From contig CAVXSF010000002.1 in the NCBI GenBank assembly GCA_963764345.1, positions 248,001 to 312,000 of the forward strand: DNA of 64,000 nt. Reading direction: 5' to 3'. Shown in pieces: positions 1 through 9,604 of the stretch. Under the pieces are notes generated by a model that searched no databases, had not been told where the DNA came from, and saw nothing but the letters and a program-made list of their open reading frames with translations. Numbering within the stretch: the stretch's first letter is position 1; the number at the start of each line of letters is the position of its first letter. Origin of the DNA: DASQZK01 sp963764345 (GTDB lineage Bacteria > Bacteroidota > Bacteroidia > Bacteroidales > GCA-2748055). A program made the position numbers and the translations under genes.

Positions 1-115
1 GCTCATCCTCGTAGAAATTCTTTTCCAGTCTCTCGGGGTGCGAATCATGGGTTGCTTCAACCCTTGTCCCGTCAATAGACTGATGGGAGGATTTTTTGGT
101 TTTATGCTTTGACAT
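1..115 (-). CDS. N-terminus of an unidentified protein running off the left edge
   Basis: An ATG at 115 opens a minus-strand frame that stays open for 38 codons to the window edge. The visible peptide is hydrophilic and Lys/His-rich (starts MSKHKTKKSSHQSIDG, ends ERLEKNFYEDE), with no signal peptide. A promoter-like sequence lies just upstream (139-169). The tail resembles the lead-in to polyphosphate kinase 2 proteins, but 38 residues are too few to assign a function, so this is only a guess. Confidence 0.5.
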   Translation of the reverse strand, partial: MSKHKTKKSSHQSIDGTRVEATHDSHPERLEKNFYEDE

Positions 116-138
116 GGATAAAGGTTTTGGATGGAATT

Positions 139-169
139 TAAAAGTATTGGTTTTTGAGGTAAAAGTCAA
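139..169 (-). promoter_or_regulatory. Bacteroidota-type promoter for the left-edge gene
   Basis: On the minus strand TTG (169-167) is followed after 20 nt by TACTTTTA (146-139), a 7/8 match to the Bacteroidota -7 box TAnnTTTG. It lies about 25 nt before the ATG at 115, a normal leader length. Motif match only. Confidence 0.45.
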
Positions 170-243
170 GAGGGTGGACCGGGGAACGTGGAAAGAATGG
201 ACAGCTGCTTCAATACGGGAAAAGTGACAGCGTGATGAAGGGA

Positions 244-269
244 TCCTCCTTCGCTTAAGCTTCGGAGGA
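244..269. repeat. Palindromic hairpin repeat
   Basis: TCCTCC and GGAGGA arms flank a core containing the perfect palindrome GCTTAAGC. The form recalls dispersed intergenic palindromes common in environmental bacterial genomes. No U-tract follows, so it is not a convincing intrinsic terminator. Confidence 0.4.
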
Positions 270-339
270 CGCGGTGGAGTTATTGGGTTATGTGCTATGG
301 AGTAATAAATAAGCCGGTGAGTCAATGAGAAAGAGACCA

Positions 340-369
340 GCCGATAGCTGATAGCCAATAGCCGACAGC
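340..369. repeat. Degenerate period-7 repeat (CCGATAG family)
   Basis: About four consecutive 7-bp units: CCGATAG, CTGATAG, CCAATAG, CCGACAG. The flank just downstream (TTAATTGAAATTATA) resembles the flank at 11966-11980, so the element and its border occur twice in the window. Confidence 0.6.
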
Positions 370-473
370 TTAATTGAAATTATATTCAAGTAATTTTAAA
401 CAATGCGGGTATTTCCCTGGAAATGATTATTTATTTCATCCTCTTTTTTTACTTTTTACTTTTTACTTTTTAT

Positions 474-605
474 TTATAATCTATAATCTATAATCTATAA
501 TCTATAATCTATAATCTATAATCTATAATCTCTAATCTATAATCTCTAATCTCTAATCTCTAATCTCTAATCTCTAATCTCCAATCTCCAATCTCCAATC
601 TCCAA
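474..605. repeat. Heptad tandem array (ATAATCT to CTCTAAT to CTCCAAT)
   Basis: About 18 uninterrupted 7-bp units that drift along the array from ATAATCT through CTCTAAT to CTCCAAT. The + strand is pyrimidine-rich. It follows an AT-rich stretch with repeated TACTTTT. No reading frame is supported in 116-836 and nothing else is recognised there. Confidence 0.9.
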
Positions 606-836
606 ACAATTAAACAGAACAAAACTAAACATGCATAATAGTAAAACTGCTTATGTTTCATGTTGGATCATTCATCTATTCAGATAATCTGTTTTTCTTT
701 GAATCGTTATCCGTAATCTTTCTAAATTGACAAATGATTTTTTTTTTTTCTAAATTCAGTTGTAACTTATTTTTTAATTGATGATTTGGATTAGTAAATA
801 TTAATTCTGATACATCTTTTATTAAAACTACTAACT

Positions 837-1943
837 ATGAAAAAATTACTGTTATCTGTTTTATTTGTGTTAGGAGTATTTATTACTCTGAATTCACAAA
901 TAAATGTAAATTCAAGCGGACTGACCGGTATTGGAGGAAGCACACAATCACCTTATATTTTAAATGTAGAGGGGATAAGCAGGATAAATGGTGAAACTGT
1001 GTTCACGTATGATTCATATCCCCCGGTAATTAAAGCTACTCCGAACGGTCCGGTTCTGAAAGCTTACCTGACCAATTTGAGTACTCACGTGGGATCCCTG
1101 GGCACGTCTACTAATCCGTGGGCTTCGGTGTATTGTGACAATCTTTATGAAACCCACATGATGGACAATAACAAAAAAGAAACCTTATAAATATCCATCA
1201 TGTGTGGTTCCATTCTACCTTTAAAATCAAAATTATTGCAGAATGAAAACTCCGATGCACGGTTAAAGGTGAATATACGGGATGTTGACAGCAGCTCACT
1301 AAGTAAGATCATGCTTTTAAGACCGGTCAGGTATGACTTTATACCTTCGATTATTCCCGATTCGCCGGAATTAATGAAGTACGGTGATTATAATAGCGGG
1401 AAGAACCGGGTTGGATTTTTAGCTCAGGATTTTATTAAAGTATTTCCCGACCTGGTAAAATACGATTCAACAGCAGATATATATTCCATAAATTATGTGT
1501 CACTGATTCCCTACCTCGTAAAATCATTACAGGAACAGCAATCCCGGATTGAAACACTTCAGAACATTGTTACTTCACAGGAACAAGAGATTATCAGTAT
1601 CAAGGATTTTGTAGGTTACAATGAAGGCGGTATTAAAAAGAGCACTGCTCAGGAACCTTCTGATAAACCTGAGGGTGGTGATGTCCCGGTTCTTTACCAG
1701 AATTCCCCAAATCCCTTTTATGACAACACGGAAATCAAAGTTTTCCTTCCTGATGACACCCAAAGTGCCAAATTATACATCCATAATCTGAATGGCAAGG
1801 AGGTTATGGTTAAGGACCTGACGGAACATGGAGATATTAAAATTACGGTAAATGGTTCATCCCTTCAGAGAGGCATGTATCTGTATACATTAACGGTTAA
1901 TGGGAAAATGGTGGATTCTAAGAGGATGATACTGACGGAATAA
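837..1943 (+). pseudogene. T9SS-secreted protein with S74-like chaperone domain, interrupted
   Basis: A signal peptide (MKKLLLSVLFVLGVFITLNS) opens the first part. The second part resumes in the same frame at about 1200 with an S74-type intramolecular chaperone segment (SDARLKVNIRD ... RPVRYDF). Then come a coiled coil (LVKSLQEQQSRIETLQ) and a type-A T9SS sorting domain (LYQNSPNPF ... GMYLYTL). A single in-frame TAA at 1188-1190 separates the halves. It lies inside a ~70-bp element also found at 28551-28643, so insertion of that element most likely disrupted the gene. The predicted intact product is a secreted, cell-surface protein of ~340 aa. The second half could in principle start at ATG 1200, but it would lack an export signal. 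Confidence 0.7.
1178..1247. repeat. Short dispersed element, copy 1
   Basis: Shares an ordered block with 28551-28643: ACCTTAT, ATCATGTGT(G/A)GTTC, ATTCTACCT(T/C)TAAAATC and AAAATTATT(G/A)CAGAATGAAA. This copy lacks the ~24-bp middle segment of copy 2. The right part is bounded by CATTCT and AGAATG, a short inverted repeat. Its left part supplies the stop codon that breaks the S74-type gene. On the minus strand it carries TAATTTTG, a match to the -7 promoter box. Confidence 0.65.
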
Positions 1944-2035
1944 AAACTTTGATTTTGCATCCGGATTGTATCTGATCCTGGTAAAAATTGCAGATCATTC
2001 CACTTTCTCCTTAAAAATTACAAAAAATTAAACAA

Positions 2036-2938
2036 ATGAAAAGGATTAACCTGATAGCATTTTCAACATTGATTCTGCTTATAACACAAAGCAATGTTGC
2101 GTTCTCACAGGATTATATTCCTATGAATTTTGATGATGGCGTATGGACAGAGTATCATGATGTATTTACTGGTATAACTGAATACATTCAAAGAGAATGT
2201 TTTGGAGATTCTCTCATAGATGATCAATTATATTATAAATTATTTGAAAGAAAAATTGTAGAATCTCCACCAGGATATTATCCGGATACCCTGGATTGGG
2301 TGTTTACCGGATTTATTGCAAACATGCCTGACAGAACTATTCAACTAACTTCTACATCCGGGACAAATCCGGTTACTATAATTGACTTTAATGTTTGGAT
2401 TGGTGACACCATTATTGGACCCGATGGTTTTGCAGCCTGGATCATCAGGAAAATAGATTCAGTTAAAATATGTGGCAGATTCCATAAAAGATTCAGTGGA
2501 TCAGAACCTGGGTGTCCTCTGGATTCCACTATGGATAATTTAATAGAAGGGGTTGGTTATTCAAACGGTGGCCTCTTAGGCTATTTTAATTTCTGGCCAT
2601 TATGTGGTAGTGGAGAAACAACCTATGAACTTTCATGTTATGGAGAACGGTCTAATACTGAATGTAGTAACTGTGCAATATTTAATAATATAAACACCTC
2701 TCAAGCTGAATTTAAAATCTTTCCCAATCCTTTTCAGGATCATCTAACTGTCAGATCCGATCGCTTATTCGAGAGAATAACAATTTATAATATATACGGG
2801 AAGACGGTGAATATTGATCATTCTCTTTTCACCACTGAGGAAATTCTTGATACAGGAGATCTCCTGAAAGGATTGTATCTGATCCGGGTTCAATTTGTTG
2901 ATCTTTCCACTTCTTCCGTAAAAATTATAAAATACTGA
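2036..2938 (+). CDS. T9SS sorting-domain protein, paralogue 1
   Basis: 300 aa. Signal peptide ends at about VAFSQ (residue 25). A ~190-residue extracellular domain follows with the family words YYKLFE, DFNVWIGDTI, ICGRFHKRF and IEGVGYSNG. Cysteines cluster near residues 205-222. Residues ~230-300 are a type-A T9SS sorting domain (FKIFPNPFQDHLTV ... GLYLIRVQF). The product should cross the outer membrane via T9SS and be anchored or released at the surface. It is first of a tandem operon and sits 4 bp before the beta-propeller gene; paralogues are at 5687 and 9248. Biochemical role unknown. Confidence 0.8.
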   Translation: MKRINLIAFSTLILLITQSNVAFSQDYIPMNFDDGVWTEYHDVFTGITEYIQRECFGDSLIDDQLYYKLFERKIVESPPGYYPDTLDWVFTGFIANMPDRTIQLTSTSGTNPVTIIDFNVWIGDTIIGPDGFAAWIIRKIDSVKICGRFHKRFSGSEPGCPLDSTMDNLIEGVGYSNGGLLGYFNFWPLCGSGETTYELSCYGERSNTECSNCAIFNNINTSQAEFKIFPNPFQDHLTVRSDRLFERITIYNIYGKTVNIDHSLFTTEEILDTGDLLKGLYLIRVQFVDLSTSSVKIIKY

Positions 2939-2942
2939 AATA

Positions 2943-5681
2943 ATGAAACCAAATGTCATTAAATTACTTCTGGCAATCTTTGTGATATTGCCGTTAGATC
3001 TGTTTTGTCAGGAGAATATAAGCACAACCGGCAGATCTTACTTTGAAATACTTAACGAGCATGAAAAACAAGAAGAAGCTGAAACGGAAAAATTAATTAT
3101 GGAACCTGATTCTGAAAAGACAGAAGAAGAAGATGTTTTTGGCAGATGGGCCTGGTTCTGGAGCAGCAGGATCGATAAGTACGGGGGATTTAGAGAATAT
3201 GCCAAACAATTACGGGCGAACTCAATTGATGTTAGTGCCTCCAAAATAATGCTGTCATTGCCCTTAGCACACTGGACTGCTTTAGGGCCTACTTCTGTTC
3301 CTCAACCATATTATTATAATACAGGTCTTTGTCAGGTCAGAAGTATCTGGGCAAATTCAACGGATCTTTATGTTGGTTTAAACGGAGGAGGACTCTGGAA
3401 ACGCAATGGCACTTCCTGGGTCAATCTCACGGATGATTATTACTCTTTTTCCATAAATGATATCGAAGTTAATAATTCGGGTACGATCTATTGTGCAACC
3501 GGCTGGCAGGGCCAGGGAGGATCGCGCAAGGAGAATGACGAATACGGAATGGGTATCATTTACAGTTCTGATGGGGGGTCAACGTGGAACTATCCGATGG
3601 TGAATGATCCCAATATTCCGGATGAGGATCTGTTCATGCAAAAAATTTTAATTAATCCTGATAATCAAAATATCATGTATGCATTATCAAAGTGGACGGT
3701 ATACAAATCAACAAATGGCGGGGTATCCTGGACGGATATGAATGCTCCGCCTCTGTCCAATAATGACTGGTATGTCGACATGGAATTTAAGCTAAGTGAT
3801 CCAAACACGATTTTCATCTGTTCAGCCGGGAGAAACAGGCAGAACACGACAGGGCAGGAAGAAATCTATGGCAGCATTTTTAAATCAACCGATGGCGGCG
3901 TTTACTGGTATGGTAATTATAACTATGCCAATAATCTGAAATATCATTCCCCTTCTGAATCACCTCATTGGATAAGCCTGGCAACTTCCGTGGATGATCC
4001 GGATGCAATCTATGTTATTTACCGTGATTTAGTTTCAAAATATTCAACCCTTGAAAAATCAACTGATGATGGATTACACTGGACAACATTGGTTGATCGA
4101 GATAATATTTATTCTGCCAAGTATATGATGCATAATATAACTATCTCACCTATTGATAGCAATAAGATTTTTGTCGGATCAGTTCATCAATACAGATATA
4201 ACGCTGTTAATAAAGAGTTTGATACGATTGCTTCAAATTTACATGATGACCTGAGAGATTTTTATTTTGTTGAAAATAGTGGAACTGAAACAATTTATGA
4301 AGGTAACGATGCCGGCATCTATTCTTCAACGGACAATGGCAATACATGGGCTGACCTTACGGAAGGTATCCAGGGCTCTCTGTTTTATGGAATAGCCACA
4401 TCAGAAACGAATCCTGATATTTACCTGGGGGGTGTCGGAGATTGCGGAACGCATTATTTTAACGGTTCTTCCTGGGTGCATATGGACATTGGTGGTGATG
4501 GAGGTACTTGTCTGATCAATGATCATAATACTTCGAACATGTTTGCACAAGCTAATCATTATTATTATTACACAACTAATGGAGGTGGATCATGGTCCTC
4601 TGTCCACAGAACTTTTGGAACCAGGGATGAGATATTTGAAGTATTGGGATACAATACCCCTCTAGTTCAACATCCGGATCTGAATGAAATTTTTATTTCC
4701 TTAAAAAGGATACCTATAGGATATAAATTATATGATTGGGGTTACAGAGTATTAAAATCAACAGACAATGGTGCTACCTGGGATCAGTATGGCAGTAAGA
4801 ACTTCAAAAACGGGCGGATTGAAGCTATGGCAATCAGCAAATCGAATCCGGATTATTTTTATCTTACAACAGACACTTATGTAAATACCGGAGCCGAATG
4901 GACACAAACGGACACAATATGGCGAACCAGTAATAATGGTAACACTTGGTCCAATATCAATTCAAATCTTGGATCTATATTGACTGAAGCAAAAATGACA
5001 GCCATTGAAATCCATCCCGAAAATCCAAATAAAGTCTGGGTTTGTTTCGGGGGCTTATCCGCCGGTAAAAAAATATATACCACCACTAACGGAGGCGGAT
5101 ACTGGACAAATATCAGCTACAATTTACCTAACCTGCCCCTTGCCGATATCGAATATGATTATGTCAATCACATGATTTATGTTGCAAACGATGTTGGTGT
5201 TTATTATCTTGAAGAAGGGAAAACCTCGTGGCAACGTTTGGGTGATCTGCCTTATGCGATTACAACCGGACTTTCATTGAATAAAACTTCGGGAAAACTT
5301 TATGCATCAACCTGGGGAAGGGGATTGTGGGAAACAGAGGATCTTCCGGAATGTTATGATGAAAATCCGGTGTATGTAACATCAATTGAGAGTTGGCACT
5401 CACCACAAAGTTTTTGTAATGATATTTATGTCCAGGATGGTGGCCGGGTTGTGATAACTTCAGACATCACCCTGGCACCGGGATGTACTTTGTACATAGA
5501 AGACAACGGGATGGTCACCATTTCGGGCGGACATTTAATCAATGGTAATACCGTCGTTTTAAGTGGAGGAAGTCTTATGATAGGAAATAATGGCAGTATC
5601 GAACTTTCCGATGGTGATGCCTTTAATACGGAAACGGGCGCAATTGTGGATATAGACTATGGCTCAATCAATAAAAATTAA
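2943..5681 (+). CDS. Large secreted Asp-box beta-propeller protein, copy A
   Basis: 912 aa with a signal peptide (ends near LDLFCQ). At least eight Asp-box motifs (for example SSDGGSTW, STNGGVSW, STDNGNTW, TTNGGGYW) are spread over residues ~200-740, as in sortilin/VPS10 or GH74-like double beta-propellers. The last ~110 residues are Gly/Asn-rich with short beta-helix-like repeats. There is no recognisable T9SS sorting domain, unlike the CTD protein encoded immediately upstream, so the two may act as a pair. No catalytic residues can be assigned. The 467 bp from 4984 are almost identical to copy B at 6576. Confidence 0.75.
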   Translation: MKPNVIKLLLAIFVILPLDLFCQENISTTGRSYFEILNEHEKQEEAETEKLIMEPDSEKTEEEDVFGRWAWFWSSRIDKYGGFREYAKQLRANSIDVSASKIMLSLPLAHWTALGPTSVPQPYYYNTGLCQVRSIWANSTDLYVGLNGGGLWKRNGTSWVNLTDDYYSFSINDIEVNNSGTIYCATGWQGQGGSRKENDEYGMGIIYSSDGGSTWNYPMVNDPNIPDEDLFMQKILINPDNQNIMYALSKWTVYKSTNGGVSWTDMNAPPLSNNDWYVDMEFKLSDPNTIFICSAGRNRQNTTGQEEIYGSIFKSTDGGVYWYGNYNYANNLKYHSPSESPHWISLATSVDDPDAIYVIYRDLVSKYSTLEKSTDDGLHWTTLVDRDNIYSAKYMMHNITISPIDSNKIFVGSVHQYRYNAVNKEFDTIASNLHDDLRDFYFVENSGTETIYEGNDAGIYSSTDNGNTWADLTEGIQGSLFYGIATSETNPDIYLGGVGDCGTHYFNGSSWVHMDIGGDGGTCLINDHNTSNMFAQANHYYYYTTNGGGSWSSVHRTFGTRDEIFEVLGYNTPLVQHPDLNEIFISLKRIPIGYKLYDWGYRVLKSTDNGATWDQYGSKNFKNGRIEAMAISKSNPDYFYLTTDTYVNTGAEWTQTDTIWRTSNNGNTWSNINSNLGSILTEAKMTAIEIHPENPNKVWVCFGGLSAGKKIYTTTNGGGYWTNISYNLPNLPLADIEYDYVNHMIYVANDVGVYYLEEGKTSWQRLGDLPYAITTGLSLNKTSGKLYASTWGRGLWETEDLPECYDENPVYVTSIESWHSPQSFCNDIYVQDGGRVVITSDITLAPGCTLYIEDNGMVTISGGHLINGNTVVLSGGSLMIGNNGSIELSDGDAFNTETGAIVDIDYGSINKN
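4984..5450 (+). repeat. Near-identical segment shared with 8545-9011
   Basis: 467 bp aligned without gaps to 8545-9011, with only about four differences seen, all at third codon positions. The rest of the two host genes differ at many amino acids. Such patchy identity is the usual mark of gene conversion or a recent local exchange. Confidence 0.85.
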
Positions 5682-5686
5682 CTACC

Positions 5687-6571
5687 ATGGTACTTTGCAT
5701 AAAATTATTCCGTAAAATTTTTAGTGTAGCGTTGCTACTTGCACTGAGTGTAAGCCTGTTCTCCCAGGAATATATTCCTATGAATTTTAAAGATGGGGTT
5801 TGGATAGATAATCATTTTGCAAACGGCGAATATATGGAAAGAACACAAAAATTTTGCAAAGAGGATACTTTGATTGATAATGATCTCTACTATAAACTAT
5901 ATGAAACAAAAATACAGATTTATTATACTGCCGATACTATATATAATATTTATTTAGGGCTGATAGGGAACTTTCCGGATAAAACTGTAAAATACATTCC
6001 GTCAGGAGAGGTTGAGCCAATTATGATATATGATTTTAATCTTAATATTGGTGATACAGTTAAGGGGGTTTATGATGGGTTCGTTATCAATAACATAGAT
6101 TCAGTTGAGATATGTGGTAGATATCATAAAAGATACAGTGAATTTGGTACAGGATATCCTGATAATCCTTCGTTTCCTGCATTAATTGAGAGCATTGGTT
6201 ACTCAAATGGATTATTAGGTTATTTTGATCCTTTCCATCAGGCAGTAGAAGATGTCAAAACGCTAGAATGTTATTCTGAATGGACCAATCAGGATTGCGC
6301 AGCGTGTGATTTCATCGAAGGTATTTCAGTTCGGAAATCAGGCATCCATGTATATCCTAATCCATTTACTGATCGGATAAAGGTTCAGTCTTCCAAACCG
6401 GTCATTCAGATAAAGATTTACGATATACTCGGACACGAAATATTTTCAGAAAATTCCTTACTCAATGATGACAGATTGTTAGAATTGAATCATCTGGTTA
6501 ACGGTATTTACTTACTGAGAATTCAATTTAATGATCATACATTTTATTCTTTACCAATTGTAAAAACCTAA
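5687..6571 (+). CDS. T9SS sorting-domain protein, paralogue 2
   Basis: 294 aa. Signal peptide ends near SLFSQ. It carries the same domain as paralogue 1 (EYIPMNFKDGVW, YYKLYE, DFNLNIGDTV, ICGRYHKRYS, IESIGYSNGLLGYF). A type-A sorting domain follows from about residue 220 (IHVYPNPFTDRI ... GIYLLRIQF). The start is the ATG 5 bp after the upstream beta-propeller gene; the next gene begins 4 bp after its stop. This tight spacing supports one transcript. Confidence 0.8.
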   Translation: MVLCIKLFRKIFSVALLLALSVSLFSQEYIPMNFKDGVWIDNHFANGEYMERTQKFCKEDTLIDNDLYYKLYETKIQIYYTADTIYNIYLGLIGNFPDKTVKYIPSGEVEPIMIYDFNLNIGDTVKGVYDGFVINNIDSVEICGRYHKRYSEFGTGYPDNPSFPALIESIGYSNGLLGYFDPFHQAVEDVKTLECYSEWTNQDCAACDFIEGISVRKSGIHVYPNPFTDRIKVQSSKPVIQIKIYDILGHEIFSENSLLNDDRLLELNHLVNGIYLLRIQFNDHTFYSLPIVKT

Positions 6572-6575
6572 ATCA

Positions 6576-9242
6576 GTGATACGTTTTATTCTCATTATTT
6601 CTGTTTCCATGGCATTTTTATGGCCAAAAATTGCGAAATGTCAGGAGCCTGAAAATCTTTCAGATAAATCTTTTTTCGAAGTTGTGGATCATCATGATAA
6701 GCTTGAAAAAGATACATCTTCATTTTCACCATTCGAAAACGTATCGGGTAATGAGGAAGAAGATTTGTTTAATAGATGGGAATGGTTCTGGAGCAGCAGG
6801 ATTGATAAAAACGGCGGATTTGAAGAATATGGTAGACAATTGAGACATATGGCAATGACTAAGACCGGTACTGCTTCACAAAAATATTCCCCATCGTTTC
6901 ACTGGGATCCTCTCGGGCCAAATTCCATCCCTATAGATAATTGTTCTTCTTATGTTAAAATAATTAATGGTCAATGTCAGGTACTAAGTATTTGGGCAAA
7001 TTCCACTGATTTGTATGTCGGATTAAATGGCGGAGGACTTTGGAAAAGAAATGGCACTTCATGGGCCAACCTAACAGATCACACATATGCATTTTCCGTG
7101 ACCGATATAGAAGTCGACAATTCGGGTAAAATATATATTGCTACCGGATGGGACGGTCAGAATGGCTCTTTAAAAGGAGATGATATTTATGGAATGGGAG
7201 TGATCTATAGCAATGACGGAGGATCCACCTGGGTAACGGATCGAATGACCAGCGTTCCGGATAAAGATTTATATATGGTAAAAATAATCCTTGACCCCAC
7301 AAACCAAAATACTATTTACGCTTTGTCAAGATATACTGTTTATAAATCGACTGATAATGGGTATAACTGGGTTGACACTCATGCACCTGCTTTACCAAAT
7401 AATCAATGGTATAGAGATATAGTCTATAAGCAAAGTGATCCCGATACACTTTTTATTTGTTCAGATGGACGAGATCACAATACAAACTCGGTAACCGATG
7501 GATTTATATATAAAACCAATAACGGTGGCGGAACCTGGTTAACAACGAATTACGCTGATAATCTTAAATATGGATCACAAACACTCCATTGGATGGCAAT
7601 GGCTACTACTCCCGATGATCCTGATGCTATTTATATAATTTATCGGGATGATTCCAACTATTCAACTCTTGAAAAATCGGTTGATGAGGGTCTAACCTGG
7701 ACAACTTTAGTGGATCAGGATTATATTTATACACGCGACCATATGATGTATAATATGACGATTTCACCTGAAAATTCAGACGAGATTTATATAGGTGGTA
7801 TTTTTCAGTATAAATACGATTCTGCAAATCATGAATTTGATCAAATTGGATCTTCATTACATGATGACTTAAGAGATTTTTATATTGACACCTCCGGTGG
7901 AACGGAAACTATTTATCAGGGAAACGATGCCGGTATATATTCTTCAACCAATCATGGCTCTTCCTGGACGAATCTGACAGATGGCATTCAGGGTTCATTA
8001 TTCTACGGCATTGCCAATTCTGATGCAAATCCTGACATTTATATTGGGGGAGTCGGAGATTGCGGTACGCATTTTTATAACGGATCATCATGGGTACATA
8101 TGTGTATTGCACACGCTGATGGGGGCACAAGCCTGATCAATGACCACAATACTCAAAATATGATCGCGATGGCAAATGGAAGTTACTATTACACAAAAAA
8201 TGGTGGCTCAAATTGGTATTATACCGGACAATATGATCCACTTAAATATGATCCTCCCATTGTCTTACATCCTGTTTTAAACAAAATATATATATCTGCT
8301 GCATGGCAAAAAGTAAAAGTGTCGACCGATGAAGGTGTCACCTGGACCGACTATTCTCCCCAATGGCCAAACGATCGTATAATGGCTATGGCAATTAGTA
8401 AATCCAATCCTGATTATTTTTATTTAACAAAGGATCTTTATGAATTTAATGGGAATGAATGGACTCAGACTATTACACTAGTACGTACTACTGATGATGG
8501 AAGTACATGGACCGATATCACTTCAAATCTTGGATCCATCACAACTGAAGCAAAAATGACAGCCATTGAAATCCATCCCGAAAATCCAAATAAAGTCTGG
8601 GTATGTTTCGGGGGCTTATCCGCGGGTAAAAAAATATATACCACCACCAACGGAGGCGGATACTGGACAAATATCAGCTACAATTTACCTAACCTGCCCC
8701 TTGCCGATATCGAATATGATTATGTCAATCACATGATTTATGTTGCAAACGATGTTGGTGTTTATTATCTTGAAGAAGGGAAAACCTCGTGGCAACGTTT
8801 GGGTGATCTGCCTTATGCGATTACAACCGGACTTTCATTGAATAAAACTTCGGGAAAACTTTATGCATCAACCTGGGGAAGGGGATTGTGGGAAACAGAG
8901 GATCTTCCGGAATGTTATGATGAAAATCCGGTGTATGTAACATCTATTGAGAGTTGGCACTCACCACAAAGTTTTTGTAATGATATTTATGTCCAGGATG
9001 GTGGCCGGGTTTTTTTAACTTCAGACATCACCCTGGCGCCGGGGTGTACACTATATATCGGAGACAACGGTATGGTCACCATTCAGGGCGGACATCTGAT
9101 CAATGGCAATACGGTTGTATTAAACGGCGGAAGTATTACAATAGCAAATAATGGCAGTATCGAACTTTCCGATGGTGATGCTTTCAATACAGAAACAGGT
9201 GCCATTGTTAACATAAACTATGGTTCAATAAATAATAATTAA
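6576..9242 (+). CDS. Large secreted Asp-box beta-propeller protein, copy B
   Basis: 888 aa, with a GTG start at 6576 placed 4 bp after the previous stop. Signal peptide MIRFILIISVSMAFLWP. The same architecture as copy A: an EDLFNRWEWFWSSRID block near residue 65, a series of Asp-box repeats (SNDGGSTW, STDNGYNW, SVDEGLTW, TTNGGGYW), and a C-terminal Gly/Asn-rich beta-helix-like tail ending in SINNN without a sorting domain. Residues encoded by 8545-9011 are nearly identical to copy A; elsewhere the two are clearly diverged. Confidence 0.75.
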   Translation: MIRFILIISVSMAFLWPKIAKCQEPENLSDKSFFEVVDHHDKLEKDTSSFSPFENVSGNEEEDLFNRWEWFWSSRIDKNGGFEEYGRQLRHMAMTKTGTASQKYSPSFHWDPLGPNSIPIDNCSSYVKIINGQCQVLSIWANSTDLYVGLNGGGLWKRNGTSWANLTDHTYAFSVTDIEVDNSGKIYIATGWDGQNGSLKGDDIYGMGVIYSNDGGSTWVTDRMTSVPDKDLYMVKIILDPTNQNTIYALSRYTVYKSTDNGYNWVDTHAPALPNNQWYRDIVYKQSDPDTLFICSDGRDHNTNSVTDGFIYKTNNGGGTWLTTNYADNLKYGSQTLHWMAMATTPDDPDAIYIIYRDDSNYSTLEKSVDEGLTWTTLVDQDYIYTRDHMMYNMTISPENSDEIYIGGIFQYKYDSANHEFDQIGSSLHDDLRDFYIDTSGGTETIYQGNDAGIYSSTNHGSSWTNLTDGIQGSLFYGIANSDANPDIYIGGVGDCGTHFYNGSSWVHMCIAHADGGTSLINDHNTQNMIAMANGSYYYTKNGGSNWYYTGQYDPLKYDPPIVLHPVLNKIYISAAWQKVKVSTDEGVTWTDYSPQWPNDRIMAMAISKSNPDYFYLTKDLYEFNGNEWTQTITLVRTTDDGSTWTDITSNLGSITTEAKMTAIEIHPENPNKVWVCFGGLSAGKKIYTTTNGGGYWTNISYNLPNLPLADIEYDYVNHMIYVANDVGVYYLEEGKTSWQRLGDLPYAITTGLSLNKTSGKLYASTWGRGLWETEDLPECYDENPVYVTSIESWHSPQSFCNDIYVQDGGRVFLTSDITLAPGCTLYIGDNGMVTIQGGHLINGNTVVLNGGSITIANNGSIELSDGDAFNTETGAIVNINYGSINNN
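8545..9011 (+). repeat. Near-identical segment shared with 4984-5450
   Basis: Partner of the 467-bp block in the upstream paralogue. The identity drops at GGTGGCCGGGTT, where copy A reads GTGATAAC and copy B reads TTTTTAAC. A third, very short relic of this border survives at about 11590-11638. Confidence 0.85.
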
Positions 9243-9604
9243 ACACTATTATACGTATTAAATTTCAGGATTTTATAGCATTGGTATTGTTTATAATACA
9301 AAGCAGCATTGCGTTCTCGCAGGATTATATTTCCATGAATTTTAATGATGGCGTTTGGGATGAATATTTTACTGAACCACCACCGGGTAATTCAGAAGAG
9401 ATAACAAAATTTTGTTGTGGTGATACAACTATTGGCAACCTTATGTATTATAAATTATATGAAGAAAAGCTGGTCGAGCCATATTTGGGAGATCACTATT
9501 ATACACCCAGCTCATTAATCGGATTTATTAGAAATTCAGAGAATAGAACCGTTCAGTATATACCCAAAGGAGGTGATGAAGAGGATCCAGTAAACAATTT
9601 TAAT

